DNA from: Argentina anserina
Taxonomy: Eukaryota > Streptophyta > Magnoliopsida > Rosales > Rosaceae
Assembly (NCBI RefSeq): GCF_933775445.1
Contig: NC_065873.1
Coordinates: 28,830,001-28,894,000, forward strand
DNA: 64,000 nt
Reading direction: 5' to 3'
Each line of letters begins with the position of its first letter. The first letter of the stretch is position 1. This document shows, piece after piece, positions 11,411-22,826 of this stretch. A program made the position numbers and the translations under genes. The notes beneath the pieces were generated by a model. It saw only the letters and a program-made list of their open reading frames with translations, was not told the origin of the DNA and searched no databases.

Positions 11411-11843
11411 CAGTGGTGGACATAGAATTGGAATCTAGGATAGACTTGAGTCTGCCAATAGACAAATAATTTTTGGGAGGAAATTCATTAATCTGAAAAG
11501 AGAGATACACTGAAAATAAGAGGATATAGTCTTACCCTTAAAATGCAATCAAAGAGAATAAACTAATTAAATTTAACTCTACGGTTCGATTAAACGTCAA
11601 ACTTCTGTATGACCTCCTCATTGAAAGTCATGTGTGGCTAGTGGCTGCCATCAATATTATGGAATAAAGTGTGCTTAGTCTTTAGTCTTTAATTAGTATT
11701 GACCGATTGGTTTTAGAAACCTTATATTAGGCTATGTGTAATAGTTTAGAGGGTTTTTATACATTTAGCATTGGGAATTTTTTTTGGTCGTGAGAATTGG
11801 GTGGACTTGAGTCTACTCACCAATACACTTGGGTCCACCCCTG
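11411..11843. mobile_element. hAT-type MITE inserted in the AAA-ATPase fragment
   Basis: A 433-bp element. Its left end CAGTGGTGGAC and right end (reverse complement CAGGGGTGGAC) form terminal inverted repeats with one mismatch. It is flanked by perfect 8-bp direct repeats ATTGCAGC (11403-11410 and 11844-11851). Eight-bp duplications with CAGNGGYGGA-type ends are the mark of hAT transposons. It has no transposase frame, so it is non-autonomous. Confidence 0.82.
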
Positions 11844-11851
11844 ATTGCAGC

Positions 11852-12098
11852 ACAGTATAGTTACACGCCATATATACAAGAATTTTTGCATTAAAACATA
11901 TAACTTCACCGTAGTTGCTTATAGACGGTTAAGATTGCATCGGTTTACGTACACATTGTACGATAATTAACGAGTCTCAGCCCACGGTGTGTAATGCATG
12001 GGCCGGTATGAATGTTAAGATCGGCCCAGTTACAACTTACAAACAATATATATAGACAAACCCATGGATTGTGACATGCAAGGTTCTGTTTTAACGAC
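11852..12098. other. Intergenic, upstream of the F-box pseudogene
   Basis: AT-rich sequence with TATATATAGAC near 12048-12056, about 45 bp before the F-box start codon. This could be the remnant promoter of that gene. A GGCCCA motif lies near 12022. Confidence 0.4.
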
Positions 12099-13227
12099 AT
12101 GGCGGAGGACGGCTCAAAGCGAGCTCATGTTGAGTTCGAGTTCGACAGCGAAATCATTTCAGAGATTCTGGCGAGGCTGCCGATGAAATCATTGATGCGA
12201 TTTCGGTGCGTATCAAAGTCATGGAGGGGTCTAATCTCCGAGCCTTACTTTACTAAGAAGCACTTGCGCTACTCAGAAATGGGCATCACCGGGAGCACCT
12301 CTAGGCTCCTCTACACAATGCACCCTCCGCAATCGCTAGACCACGAAGCTCTCAAGGATTTTAAGGATGTCACTGATGGTTGTTTTGATAACAGAAAGCT
12401 TGATTTTCCGGTACAATTTTCCAATTTTTCCTTATGTCGTATTGTTGTTGGTAGTTGCAATGGTTTGATATGCAATGTAGTCAAAGAAAATCCTAGATTT
12501 GACTTTATGTTATGGAATCCAAGATGATACCGAAACTTCGTTTTCCTCGAGGCATTGCTATTAATGAAGGGAACGCATTTTGTGGGTTTGGTTATGATTC
12601 TGCTACTGACGATTACAAGGTGGTAGTGGGGCGTAGAATGTGAGAAGAAAGAACTGACATTCATTTGTTTTCTCTAAGAACTGGTTCATGGAAGGTGCTC
12701 CCCAGTATCAGTCTTCTCCACATAATGAGAAGAACATTTCGGGGTATCTATTTGAATGGAGCTTTGCACTGGTTAGCAGGGATGGGACGAGCAATCTTGT
12801 GTTTTGATTTGGAGGAGGAGAAGTTTCGTGACATGATTCCGGTACCTGATGTTGATATTGGGTTTCACGGCATGACGGGAGTGACGGTGGTCAAGAATTG
12901 TCTCTGTGTTTTTAATCGCAGACATCCCCTGGATCTCACAATATGGTTGATGAAGGAGTATGGGGTCATGCAATCTTGGACTCAAGTTATATAAGATGTT
13001 CCAGAAATGAGTTTCCTGATGGGAGAAAACATGTCAACCTCAGCCCTATTTGTATTCTAGAGAGTGGAGAAGTTTTGGTTGATGATCGGTATACAGATTT
13101 ATTGGTGTTATATGATCCGGTGGAAAAAACATTCAAGAATGTTACCAAGAGGCCTCATCGTAATAAGGCTTTCATTTACAAAGAGACTTTAGTTTCACCA
13201 GTAACAGACAATGTTGCAGATATCTGA
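12099..13227 (+). pseudogene. F-box (FBA/CPR1-like) gene with two frameshifts and a stop
   Basis: The first 142 codons are intact and begin with an N-terminal F-box (residues ~14-54: SEIISEILARLPMKSLMRFRC VSKSWRGLI), followed by the family signature VVGSCNGLICNV and LWNP. After LWNPR the frame stops at 12525. Homology continues in another frame (12524 onward, CGFGYDSATDDYKVV), which meets a TGA at 12641-12643. It resumes as LFSLRTGSWKVLPS and GALHWLA, then shifts again near 12985 to a third frame (LSPICILESGEVLV). The whole stretch is about 376 codons, the usual length of these intronless F-box genes, which supply substrate receptors to SCF ubiquitin ligases. The residues between LWNP and the usual LP motif are partly deleted. 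It is probably a pseudogene; a truncated 142-residue F-box protein could still be made. Confidence 0.85.
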
Positions 13228-13883
13228 AGTCACTGTTTTGTTGTGAGAAATCCAGAACGCAAGCAATCCGGTATCAGGTCAAGGTGGGTCTGTGAGGCAT
13301 GCGTCTGTTTGTTTGTTCTTTTTTTTCTTTTTCAAAAGGAGGCATGCGTTTTATTTCGGAAAAATCTGTTGCGCGGCTGCGTGCATACAGCAAAACACAG
13401 TTTACTTTCACACATAGCTCATCTTGCATCTCACGTGCTCCCCTAATTAATGCCTGCAAAACCTGCTGTATGTTATACATGTATGTACAACAGACGAACC
13501 CATCCTTTTATTTCACTTGAAAGCAAATTCAGAGATCCTAGCAGATCAAGTAGCTGGTCATTCCTCAATTAGCTCAACTCTCAGGGCTATGTGTTCTTAC
13601 GATTTGCATGTGTAAACTCAGTGTCCTTAATTAGATCTTTCATTTGGGTGCTTATAGAGCTTAGTATCTGATTCTCAACTGAGAACTTGATCTAATGAAG
13701 TACTTTTATATATCTTACAACCTATGCGTTTTTCTTTATTTTCATTTACGTATTGGTTCACAAGTTGAGCCAGTATACAGTATAGGGCAATTCAATGTTC
13801 TCAAATAGCAGAAAGTATGCAATCTTTATAGATTAGGCTATCATACATATTGAAAGAAAACTACCGTGGGTAGTTTACAATAA
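13228..13883. other. Intergenic, 3' of two convergent loci
   Basis: About 650 bp with no recognised gene. It probably includes the 3'UTR of the three-module Myb/SANT-like gene on its right side. Confidence 0.55.
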
Positions 13884-16153
13884 TTATACAAGGGAATTAC
13901 ACTTGGCCCTGAGCCATGCCAATTTGAGATCACTTTTGATGCATATAAATGTTTCTCTGCGGTCAGGATCCTGAAACAGATCCAAAGCAGCCAGATAAAC
14001 ATCTTGATCCACCCCTCCCATTTCGTTTAACACTTCAATACAACTAGATATCGAGAATCGGTCACCATTTTGTGCTGCTACTGCTGCAGCTGCAGCTGCT
14101 GTCTTGTTTCCCTCTTCATGCCGGGAAATTTCATTGACGCCAGTTTGACTAGTTTCCTTACACACTCGCCTCCTCTGTCGAGTTGAACTTACAAGTGGTT
14201 TTATCAAACTCTGCCGCTTATTTCTTCCACTGGACATGTTCACTTCCTCGGATAAGCGTGACGATGCCTCATCTATTGCAGGGTCAGCAGAAACACTGGC
14301 AGTTTCAGGAGTGCCATTCATTTCCACTTTTAGTTGATCCAATTTCACATCGTTATTTGATTGAACGTATCTTCCCTCTGATCTTGGATCTGAAAATAAT
14401 GTGCATAACTCTTTGAAAATCGGGCACTCCTTGTTTCTAACTGTTTCAGCCTCGGGATGTGCCTGCAAGTAATCCAATAAGAGTACTAATACTGCAGCAA
14501 TGTTGTAGCAGAGACTAACTTTAGATATTTGAGGAACTTACCATGATGTACTGCTCCCACACTGCATCATCAGCCACTACCACATGCCGAGAGTCATCCC
14601 AACTAAAACTGGGTTCATCAAGAACCGTCTTAATGTTATTATACACCCTTCTAAGAACGTTTTGGTGATTCCTCAACTGTTCACCATCAAACGTTAATCC
14701 AGTTCTGTAATTGAATTCATGTTGTATATGTTTCCATGCCTTCTTATTGTACATTTTATTCTGCTGACTTTGCTCCATCAACAGGTTTAAGAGTATTTTA
14801 TCCAGTGCCACAGTCCACTTTGCTCTTGATTGATCTTGCTTGGATTGATCTTCACTAGGAAGAGTATCCATCTAAAATATAGTGGAAGAAACAAAGTGAG
14901 TAAAGCTAAGACATGGCCAGGTCATGTCACCAATAACTAACAATGGATGACAGCACAAAGCTACCTGGAAAGAAGCTGTTTGTGGTTGAGGCACTTCAGG
15001 CACTACGGAATTTCCAACTGTTTGTGGTTGAGGCACTCCAGCACTGCCTGACTCGGAAAATATGCTTTCCAACTGTTCATAAAGTGGGCAGCCTTTGACT
15101 CTTACCGCCTCAATTTCGGGATGCTTCTGTTATCAAAACTATTTCAGTACCATATTATGCAAGTGGAGAAAACAGCGAATACAAGTATGAGTCAAATGGA
15201 GAGAATGTAACCTCAATGTAATTTGCCCACACATCACTCTCAGCCGCTACCATGCACCGAGACTTGTCCCAGCTAAAACCATCCTGATCGAGCAGTGACT
15301 TTACACTGTGGTAAGACCTTCTCAAGACACTGTGATGATTCTTCAACTGCTGCTTGTCGTAATTTAACCCTGTTTGTCTATTAAACTCATTGTGTATATG
15401 CTTCCATGCTTGATTATTAAAAGCATTGTTCGACCTATTCCCTTGAGCAACCTGCTCAAGCATCAAATCTGCCAATACCTTCTCAAGCGGCATACTCCAC
15501 TTAGCCCTGGATTGCTCCTCATTCATCTGAACACTAACTAAACTAAGTCAGGCAAAGTTAAGAATGTAATGTAAAGCTTCTATAACCCATGAAAATAAAC
15601 ACAATTAAGCACCTGATGCGAGGCTGTTCCTGAAACAGCAATGACATGTTTCTCATTGATTCCGGAATCTGATGAGAAGATAATGCAAAGATGTTCATAT
15701 ATATCACAGCCTCTTTTTCTGATAATGTCAGCCTCTGGATGTGCCTGCATATATATTATGCTAACTTAGAAGCCTCATAGAATCAATAAAGCAAACATTG
15801 TAGTCAGAGCTATCTAAAAACTCTACCTCAATGTACTCTTGCCATACATCATCTTCAGCGCGGACCATATGAGCAACATCCCAACTAAAACCAGTGTGAT
15901 CAAGAATCGCCTTCACCATATTATACCTCTTCCTAAGAACATCAAGGTGGTTCTTCAATTGCTGCTTGTCAAAATTGAGACCAGTCTGCTGATTGAACTC
16001 ATCTCTTATAATCTTCCAAGCTAACTTTGAAAAAGCTCCACTACCCCTATTTCCTTTGCGGATTTGCTCAACCAACAAATCCACGAATATCTTAGTCGAA
16101 AATGTAGTCCATTTCGCCCTTGATTGATCTTGATCTGACACACACTCACCCAT
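13884..16153 (-). CDS. Myb/SANT-like protein with three tandem DNA-binding modules
   Basis: Six exons, 15827-16153, 15613-15744, 15212-15526, 14965-15126, 14542-14871 and 13884-14462, all join in phase 0 to 614 residues. Exons 1, 3 and 5 each encode one Myb/SANT-like domain (QSRAKWT, LAWKIIRDEFNQQTGL, QLKNHLDVLRKRY, GFSWD, DDVWQEYI and close variants). Exons 2, 4 and 6 each begin with HPE(A/I)(D/E), then a Cys-Pro/Asp-Ile linker. Exon 6 adds an alanine run (about residues 537-545), a basic region and the C-terminal helical block (FSISSCIEVLNEM, RRETFICIKSD) shared with the neighbouring paralogue. The family is nuclear and probably DNA-binding; no target is known. Exons 3 and 5 begin with ATG exactly at the splice acceptor, so single-module genes could be annotated wrongly. 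A leader intron (donor near 16427, acceptor near 16160) is likely. Confidence 0.85.
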
Positions 16154-17908
16154 TGGATCTGATGCAAAACACCCTATTCAAATCAAAAGCAGCTTCAGCT
16201 TCAGGACTCAACTTTATATCACAACGATCAACTAATCTGAGTGAATAACATCTTAACTAAAACTATTGACAATTAAGACAATCATTCTAACCTAAAACCC
16301 TTGAAAATGAAATCTTGAAGCAGAAACTAAATACTTGGTTTGTTTATATAAGCAACAGAAGGGGTGCATTGGCATTGATTTACAAGATCGGAGTTCAAAA
16401 GGAGAGAGCTTGAGGGAGGAGGATACCTGATTAGAAGCAAAAGCGGTTCATGGTGATCGAATCTCAGGTGTCTAATTAGAAACCATGTCAATGATTTCAA
16501 GCACAAGGACCCAACAACACTGTAGCAGAAGACTTCAGAAACACAGAGTGGAAGAGTGTGTGAAAATAACGTGGGTTTAGCGCGATGAACGATCAACGGG
16601 TTTCTTACGTTGTTTGACTAGTTGAAAGGCGTTTACAAATTACAATTAAACGAACGGTTTTAAAGGACTCTGGAGTTTAGACTCCACCGGACATTTTTGT
16701 GTTATTTTCGGAGGCGTTTTCATTTTCTTTCAAAGGGGTGATTCGACATTAAAACGATTCTTCATTACACAATGTTACAATGAAATCATCCAAGCGTCTC
16801 AAACACTAAAACAAAAAATGGTGACCAAGGAGGAGATCAAATCCCGCATACATGTTTCAATCTCGTTGACGTTAATTAGAGTTGAATTTGAACTTATTCT
16901 TAATGACTAGGAAGGAAAAAATATTGCATAATCTTTTGATACTAATCATTTTTTGGGCTTAGAGAACATTTGAACAAACCAATCTCGTTCATACGGTCAG
17001 CTACTGACCATGAAATTCATGTTCAACCATTATTAGATGTAAATATAAGTGCTGAAAACAAAATAACTCAATTTTAAAAAAATTCTCCTCACTCTTGAAT
17101 TTATATCTAATGGTGGTTGAGTATGAATTCTATAATCAGCTACTTATCGTGTGAACGAGACTGTTGAACAAACTATGTGGTCTCAATTAAAAGAAATTTC
17201 AAAGAGCTATGTACTGTATGTAGTACGCAACTAGCAATTGCTTGTAATTGTCTCGTACTATTTGGTCCAGCTAATAAACTTTAGTACAAAATAGAAATAA
17301 TTCTCGAGCGGAACATACTAAATGAACATTTCTATTCGGCTCACACATTTACTATAATCAGTTCGGTCTAGAGGGCAACAGTTTACCAGAAATAGGCCCA
17401 CGTTACATGGCCTGACGAGCTATCTTACCTTATTAAACTCCTAAACCCACCAACAACCAAGATCCACGGTCACTTGTTTTCACCCTTCCTGTCGGTGCCA
17501 AGTTCAACGGTCCTTATCATTCACCCCACAGTCAATTCCCTCAAATCTACGGCTCCCCCAAATTGACCCAGTCACCCCCAGATCTAGGCATCTCAACCTC
17601 CCCACAAACCTCCAAAATCTCAGCCTCAGTTGCCAGCCTGCGCAAGGACATTTCCGTCATTAACTCCAACCACCCTCGAACATGGGAAAACCTTATTTCG
17701 CTGTCGGTGCTTGGAAAAAGAACCACCGGGGGAACTCTTTCCTGATCCGGTCTGGTTTTTTTATTTACCGCCAATAAAAACCTCGGTCCCCTCTAAAACC
17801 CCGTTTCTTTTGTCTCGTTTACGTTAATGTGTTAGATCTCAACTACAGCAAGAACAAAGAACCATCAAACTTGGATCTGTCGGTGGTCGTTTTAGCTCGA
17901 TCATCGAA
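16154..17908. other. Divergent promoter region between the Myb/SANT-like gene and the GH9 gene
   Basis: The left part (to about 16600) holds the probable leader intron and first non-coding exon of the minus-strand gene. The rest is AT-rich up to about 17380. From there a C-rich stretch leads to the GH9 start and may be its promoter and leader. Overlapping frames at 17547-17827 on both strands look like composition effects. No other gene is seen. Confidence 0.5.
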
Positions 17909-20570
17909 ATGGGAGCCAAACAGGACTCCAAGGGCTGCAAATGGCTGAGCTGGTTCATCGTCTTCGCCGTCGTCGCCATCATTGCCGGCGCCGTCGCTTT
18001 CGTCCTCGTCAAAAAAAAACAGAACGAATCCGACAATGAGGCCGCTCCCGTCCCCGGCGCTCCCGGCGCCGTCGTCGACAAATACTCCGACGCCCTCAAA
18101 ATCGCTATGCAATTCTTCGACATCCAGAAATGTACTTACTTTTTTAATGCCATTCTCGATTTCGCTATTGTATGTAGAAATGTGATCGGTTGGTTAATTG
18201 ATTGTGATTCTTTCTTGTAGCTGGTAAGCTGGTGGATAACAAGATTTCGTGGAGAGGAGATTCCGGCTTGAAAGACGGGGAGGATGCGAAGCTGGACTTG
18301 TCGAAGGGAATGTACGACGCCGGAGATCACATGAAGTTTGGTCTTCCGATGGCGTTCACTGCCTCGGTTCTATCTTGGTCGATTCTTGAGTATGGTGATC
18401 ATATGGATAAGGTGGATCAGTTGGACAAGGCTAAAGATTCGTTGAAGTGGATCACTGACTTTCTTGTCAATGCTCATGCCGATGACAATGTGCTCTACAT
18501 TCAGGTTTGTTTGTTACTTGGTCTTTCGATTTTCGAACTAGTTTGAATTCGTTTTGTGATTGATGTGTTGGTATTGAACTAGTTGATTACAAGTTGTGTT
18601 TGTATGTTAAGTTACTGAATGTGGATTATGAGGGCAGGTGGGTGACCCTAAGGCGGACCATGAGTGTTGGAATAGGCCTGAAGACATGACTGAGAAGAGG
18701 CCACTCATTCAGGTGAACACATCTGCTCCAGGGACTGAGATTGCGGCCGAAACAGCTGCTGCTATGGCTTCGGCATCTCTGGTGTTTAAGAAGAGCAATC
18801 CCACGTATTCAGCCACTCTTCTTGATCATGCCAAGAAGTTGTTTACCTTTGCCAATGAGAATAGAGGGTCTTACAGTGAGAGCATCCCCGATGTTCAGAA
18901 CTTTTACAATTCCACAGGATATGGAGATGAGCTTCTGTGGGCAGCTGGATGGCTTTACCATGCAACTGGGGATAATACTTACCTCGACTTTGTGACAGGG
19001 GATGGAGTAGAGTTTGCTGGATTTGGTAAGCCATCGTGGTTCAGTTGGGATAGCAAGCTTGCAGGAGCTCAGGTATCAATACTCCTTAATTTGTACCATT
19101 CTGATTTGACAATGTATTGTTCTTCCTGAAATATTTAGATTGCTTGTATTTGTGGGGATTATCATTTGCAGGATGGTGAAGATATAATGTCATTGCTGCT
19201 AGTGAAATTATTTGCTGGATTATGTGAGCAATTTTTGCAATGTTGTTGCAGGTTTTGCTATCCAGGTTGACCTTCTTCGGTGGAAATAAAGACAATTCTG
19301 TGCTTCAGAAGTACAAGAGCACAGCTGAGGCTGTTATATGCGGCCTCTTGCCAAAGTCTCCAACTGCCACCACAAGCAGGACAAAAGGTATGCTTCTTGA
19401 CTGTCTTTTTACATGGATATTCTATGCAAATATTTCTGTGTTGGGTAAGGCAAGAGATTTCCTTTTGAATCCCTGCCTCAAGATTGCTATTTGCTTATAC
19501 TAATATAACGTCAATATTCCAGTTTGATGTCCACATAGGAGACAGAACCATATCAACTCTCTTTATATCACGGTTGCTAAACAAATGGCTTCTATAACAG
19601 AAGCTAATGAGATCGTTCTCAGACTTGCATAGTAGCTATGAGCATTATGATTTCAAACTTATGCTTCTAAATTACTTATCAACATGAATGTAAGAGGGGA
19701 AGGGGGGTGGGGTGATTGATCTCAGACTTGTAGTAGCTATGAACATTCCAACTTATCAAGTGCATGTCCCAAGTTGAAAAACTTGTTTTATTCAGTTTTA
19801 TGTTAATATTGATATCCCCACACTCAAATCATTATGCTATCCGGAAAGTTTTCAGATGAACTATTCAGTTTTGTGTGGATGATTTTGAGTTGAGTTACTT
19901 CCATTGTGCTTCACTTACCATCCTGATCTCCACAATGCAGATGGTCTGATATGGATCAGTGAATGGAATGCTCTGCAGCATCCTGTTGCTTCTGCATTCT
20001 TGGCTGTTGTTTACAGTGATTATATGCTCACCTCTAGGACAGCCAAAATAACTTGCAGTGGAGATTCGTATAAGCCAGCAGATATTCGGAAATTTGCTAT
20101 ATCTCAGGTATGCTCACGGGTTAGTTTTCATTGCAGCATGTTGCATGGATGCAATGGTAATGTATGCTAGCTACCAACAGCCTTAACGTTCCTGTAATTG
20201 TCATTATGTCCTAATGTATCTCTACTTTCTGTAGGTTGAGTATGTCTTGGGAAACAATCCCATGAAAATGAGCTATCTTGTTGGGTATGGGACTAAATAT
20301 CCGAAATACGTCCACCATAGAGGAGCTTCAATCCCAGCTGATGCAAAGCCTAGCTGCAATGACGGCTTCAAGTACTTTAAATCAAGCGACCCCAATCCTA
20401 ATGTAGCTACTGGAGCACTTGTAGGAGGGCCATTCCTTAATGAAACTTACCGTGACATCCGTGACAATGCGAGGCAAGGGGAGCCTAGCACATATAACAG
20501 TGCCGTGATAGTTGGCCTGCTATCAAGTTTGGTCACCACCTCTTCAGTACTTGAATCATTCACCTCCTAG
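17909..20570 (+). CDS. Membrane-anchored GH9 endo-1,4-beta-glucanase (GH9B5/B7 type)
   Basis: Six exons, 17909-18131, 18221-18504, 18638-19072, 19252-19387, 19941-20107 and 20235-20570, join in frame to 526 residues. A short basic N-terminus is followed by one membrane span (~14-35, WFIVFAVVAIIAGAVAFVL) and KKK, which suggests a type II membrane protein. The GH9 catalytic domain carries DAGDH (107-111, catalytic base region), HHRGAS (442-447) and the acid Glu498 in EPSTYNSA. The lack of a carbohydrate-binding module and the PVPGAPGAVVDKYSDALKIA linker match Arabidopsis endoglucanases 10 and 2 (GH9B7/GH9B5) rather than the 620-residue KORRIGAN group. These enzymes act on cell-wall or nascent glucans at the membrane or wall. 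The fourth intron is the longest (553 bp). All catalytic residues are present, so it is probably active. Confidence 0.92.
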
Positions 20571-21398
20571 ATTTAGTCGCATGTAACACTATCCAAAACA
20601 CGTTTGTATTATATATTGTTGTTCCTGCGTGCCGGACCTGCATCTTGCAATAGAAAATTTAGTGTTGTAGGAGATTTCTTTTACAAAGTGAAGACTTCAT
20701 TTCTGTGCTTAGGGGTCCTCCCTCGGATATTATTCTTTGTAATTTTTTGTTGCCTATTCTCTGTAAATGTCAGCTACCGAACATTTACTTTGGTTGAGCC
20801 CTTGAAGTTCAATATGGATGGTCTTCTGAAGACAAAAACTTGACCCTGCAGCTCTTTGGGATTTATGTGCAATTCTCTTTAATTCTTTATCCATGTAACG
20901 AAAGAGTCTGATATTCAGAAGATTAATCAACTCGGACAGAAACCTGTAATACTGATAGCATCTTCTGCTTGGTTCCCCTTTTCCAAATTCACAGCATAAA
21001 CAAATGTGCACTGGACACCATGGGAAGCATGGCAAAAACTTTTCTCTGTTAAGGTAAAACTAACCAAAGTAACATTATATGGTCGATTTGAGATATTTTA
21101 AGTAACAGTTGTTGTGTGCATAAGTTAACTGAAATAATAATGACTTTTTCCTAAGCTCGGAAATTTGTCGCACGGCGCATGTGAAATGCTCCGATTATGC
21201 ATTGCAACATAATGTTTTTGACAGCTTTGTTGAACCACTAGAATACTCGTAGTAGTTAATTAACCTTCCATTACTTGATGAAAACATAACCTACAACCCT
21301 CACCACACCTGAATCTGCCCAATGAGATCTCAGATCTCCGGGCATCCAAGCTAAGGCCTAAGGGCACTCGTAGTTTTTGCGTGAAGAAAAGGCTTTAG

Positions 21399-21432
<34 letters not shown>

Positions 21433-22826
21433 AGCTTGGGCTGAGGGTGACGGGTGACCAAGGCAGCAGTGCATTATCGCAAAAGGACAGGGATGACGAA
21501 GAGGTAAGACTCACATGATAGCTGGGTTGTGCTTATCCAGATTAAGAACATTACCAGTTTACCACACAAAGAGGTCAGGCAAAGCCAACAACCAACGGAA
21601 GCTCTAAGCAAACAATCAAACGCCGGTGCCCACGTGGGTGCGAACGCGTACATTGTCCCTAGCCCTTAGTCCATGACTAGTCTCTCTCTCATTTCCGTCG
21701 TCTTCAACCTCCGACGGCCAATCTCCACCGTTGAAACCAGGGGGCCACTTCCGCCATGGACTTTTTCTCTCTCATTCCTTTTGCATTGCCATAACTCCAA
21801 TGGCAGTCTGTAAGTTGTACGGTCCAGGACACGTACGTGTCCTTTTGCATAATGATCGGAACAAGAGTCTATTATTAGTCACCATTCCACTCCCAAGTCC
21901 CAACTTTAAAAGTCCTAATCCCTCAAAAAAGAGTGTTGGATCAAATGAAATTGCACCATCTCGTACAAAGTTTTCGTTGCATATGACAACCCTTTTTTCT
22001 AAATAACCTCTTTTTGGATTAAGAATGAGTATCAACAACTAAAGACAACGCAATCATTTTTTTGGTCACATTTATAGTTCACCAATTAAATCAAATAAAG
22101 TCATCATTTGAACACATGAAGTGGGGATTCCGCACTAAAATGTTTTCATGGTGGCACCCAATGTAACTACTGAACCACTCGACGAAGCAGAAAAATATCA
22201 ATGGTTGTTCTTTACGTCACCATTAGTAATTTGTATATTTTAGCACTCTTTTTGTCCAAATACCTTAAATTGCTTATTATCCATCAAGGCATCAAGCAGC
22301 TTTGCCTTATTGAGTATTACATTCAATGATTTTTGAAGTGAACCTTGTTTTTCTTGTTTGTGTACTTTGATTCTCTCCATCACATCCGTCTTCTTCTCGT
22401 GAAAACAACTTGCAACTGCACACAGCACAGCAATTTGTGGAAGAAACTATATGGAACAAGTTTTGATAAAATATACAAGATGATAAATCACCGACACAAG
22501 AGGAACTAGTTAATGAAATCACTGTTAGCGATCCAGGTCAGGAACCCGAAATAACAAACTAAACACGGGGGGAATTAATAAGAAAAAGATTCAAATGAAG
22601 CATGATTCACAGCTAATTAAAACAACGGTATAGGTAGGCACTACTACTACTTTCATCTAATGGAGCTCACATCTGATCTCCAAGGGTTGACTGGTTTAGT
22701 GTATTTTAGAGAACTCTGCAGTAATCTAGGGTTATACATCCTCCACGACATTGGCATTGCCGCGCATAATGTATACAATTCAACTTCAACTTGATGAGGA
22801 ACGGTTGGATCCTTTCTTCTTCATTG
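20571..22826. other. Intergenic, GH9 3' flank and LOG 3' flank
   Basis: About 2.2 kb. The left end is likely the GH9 3'UTR (to about 20840). The middle holds a GA microsatellite. Small frames at 21731-22038 and 22240-22522 resemble no known family. The right end is the LOG 3'UTR. Confidence 0.55.
21401..21431. repeat. GA microsatellite
   Basis: About 15 uninterrupted GA units in intergenic DNA, likely length-variable between accessions. Confidence 0.9.
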
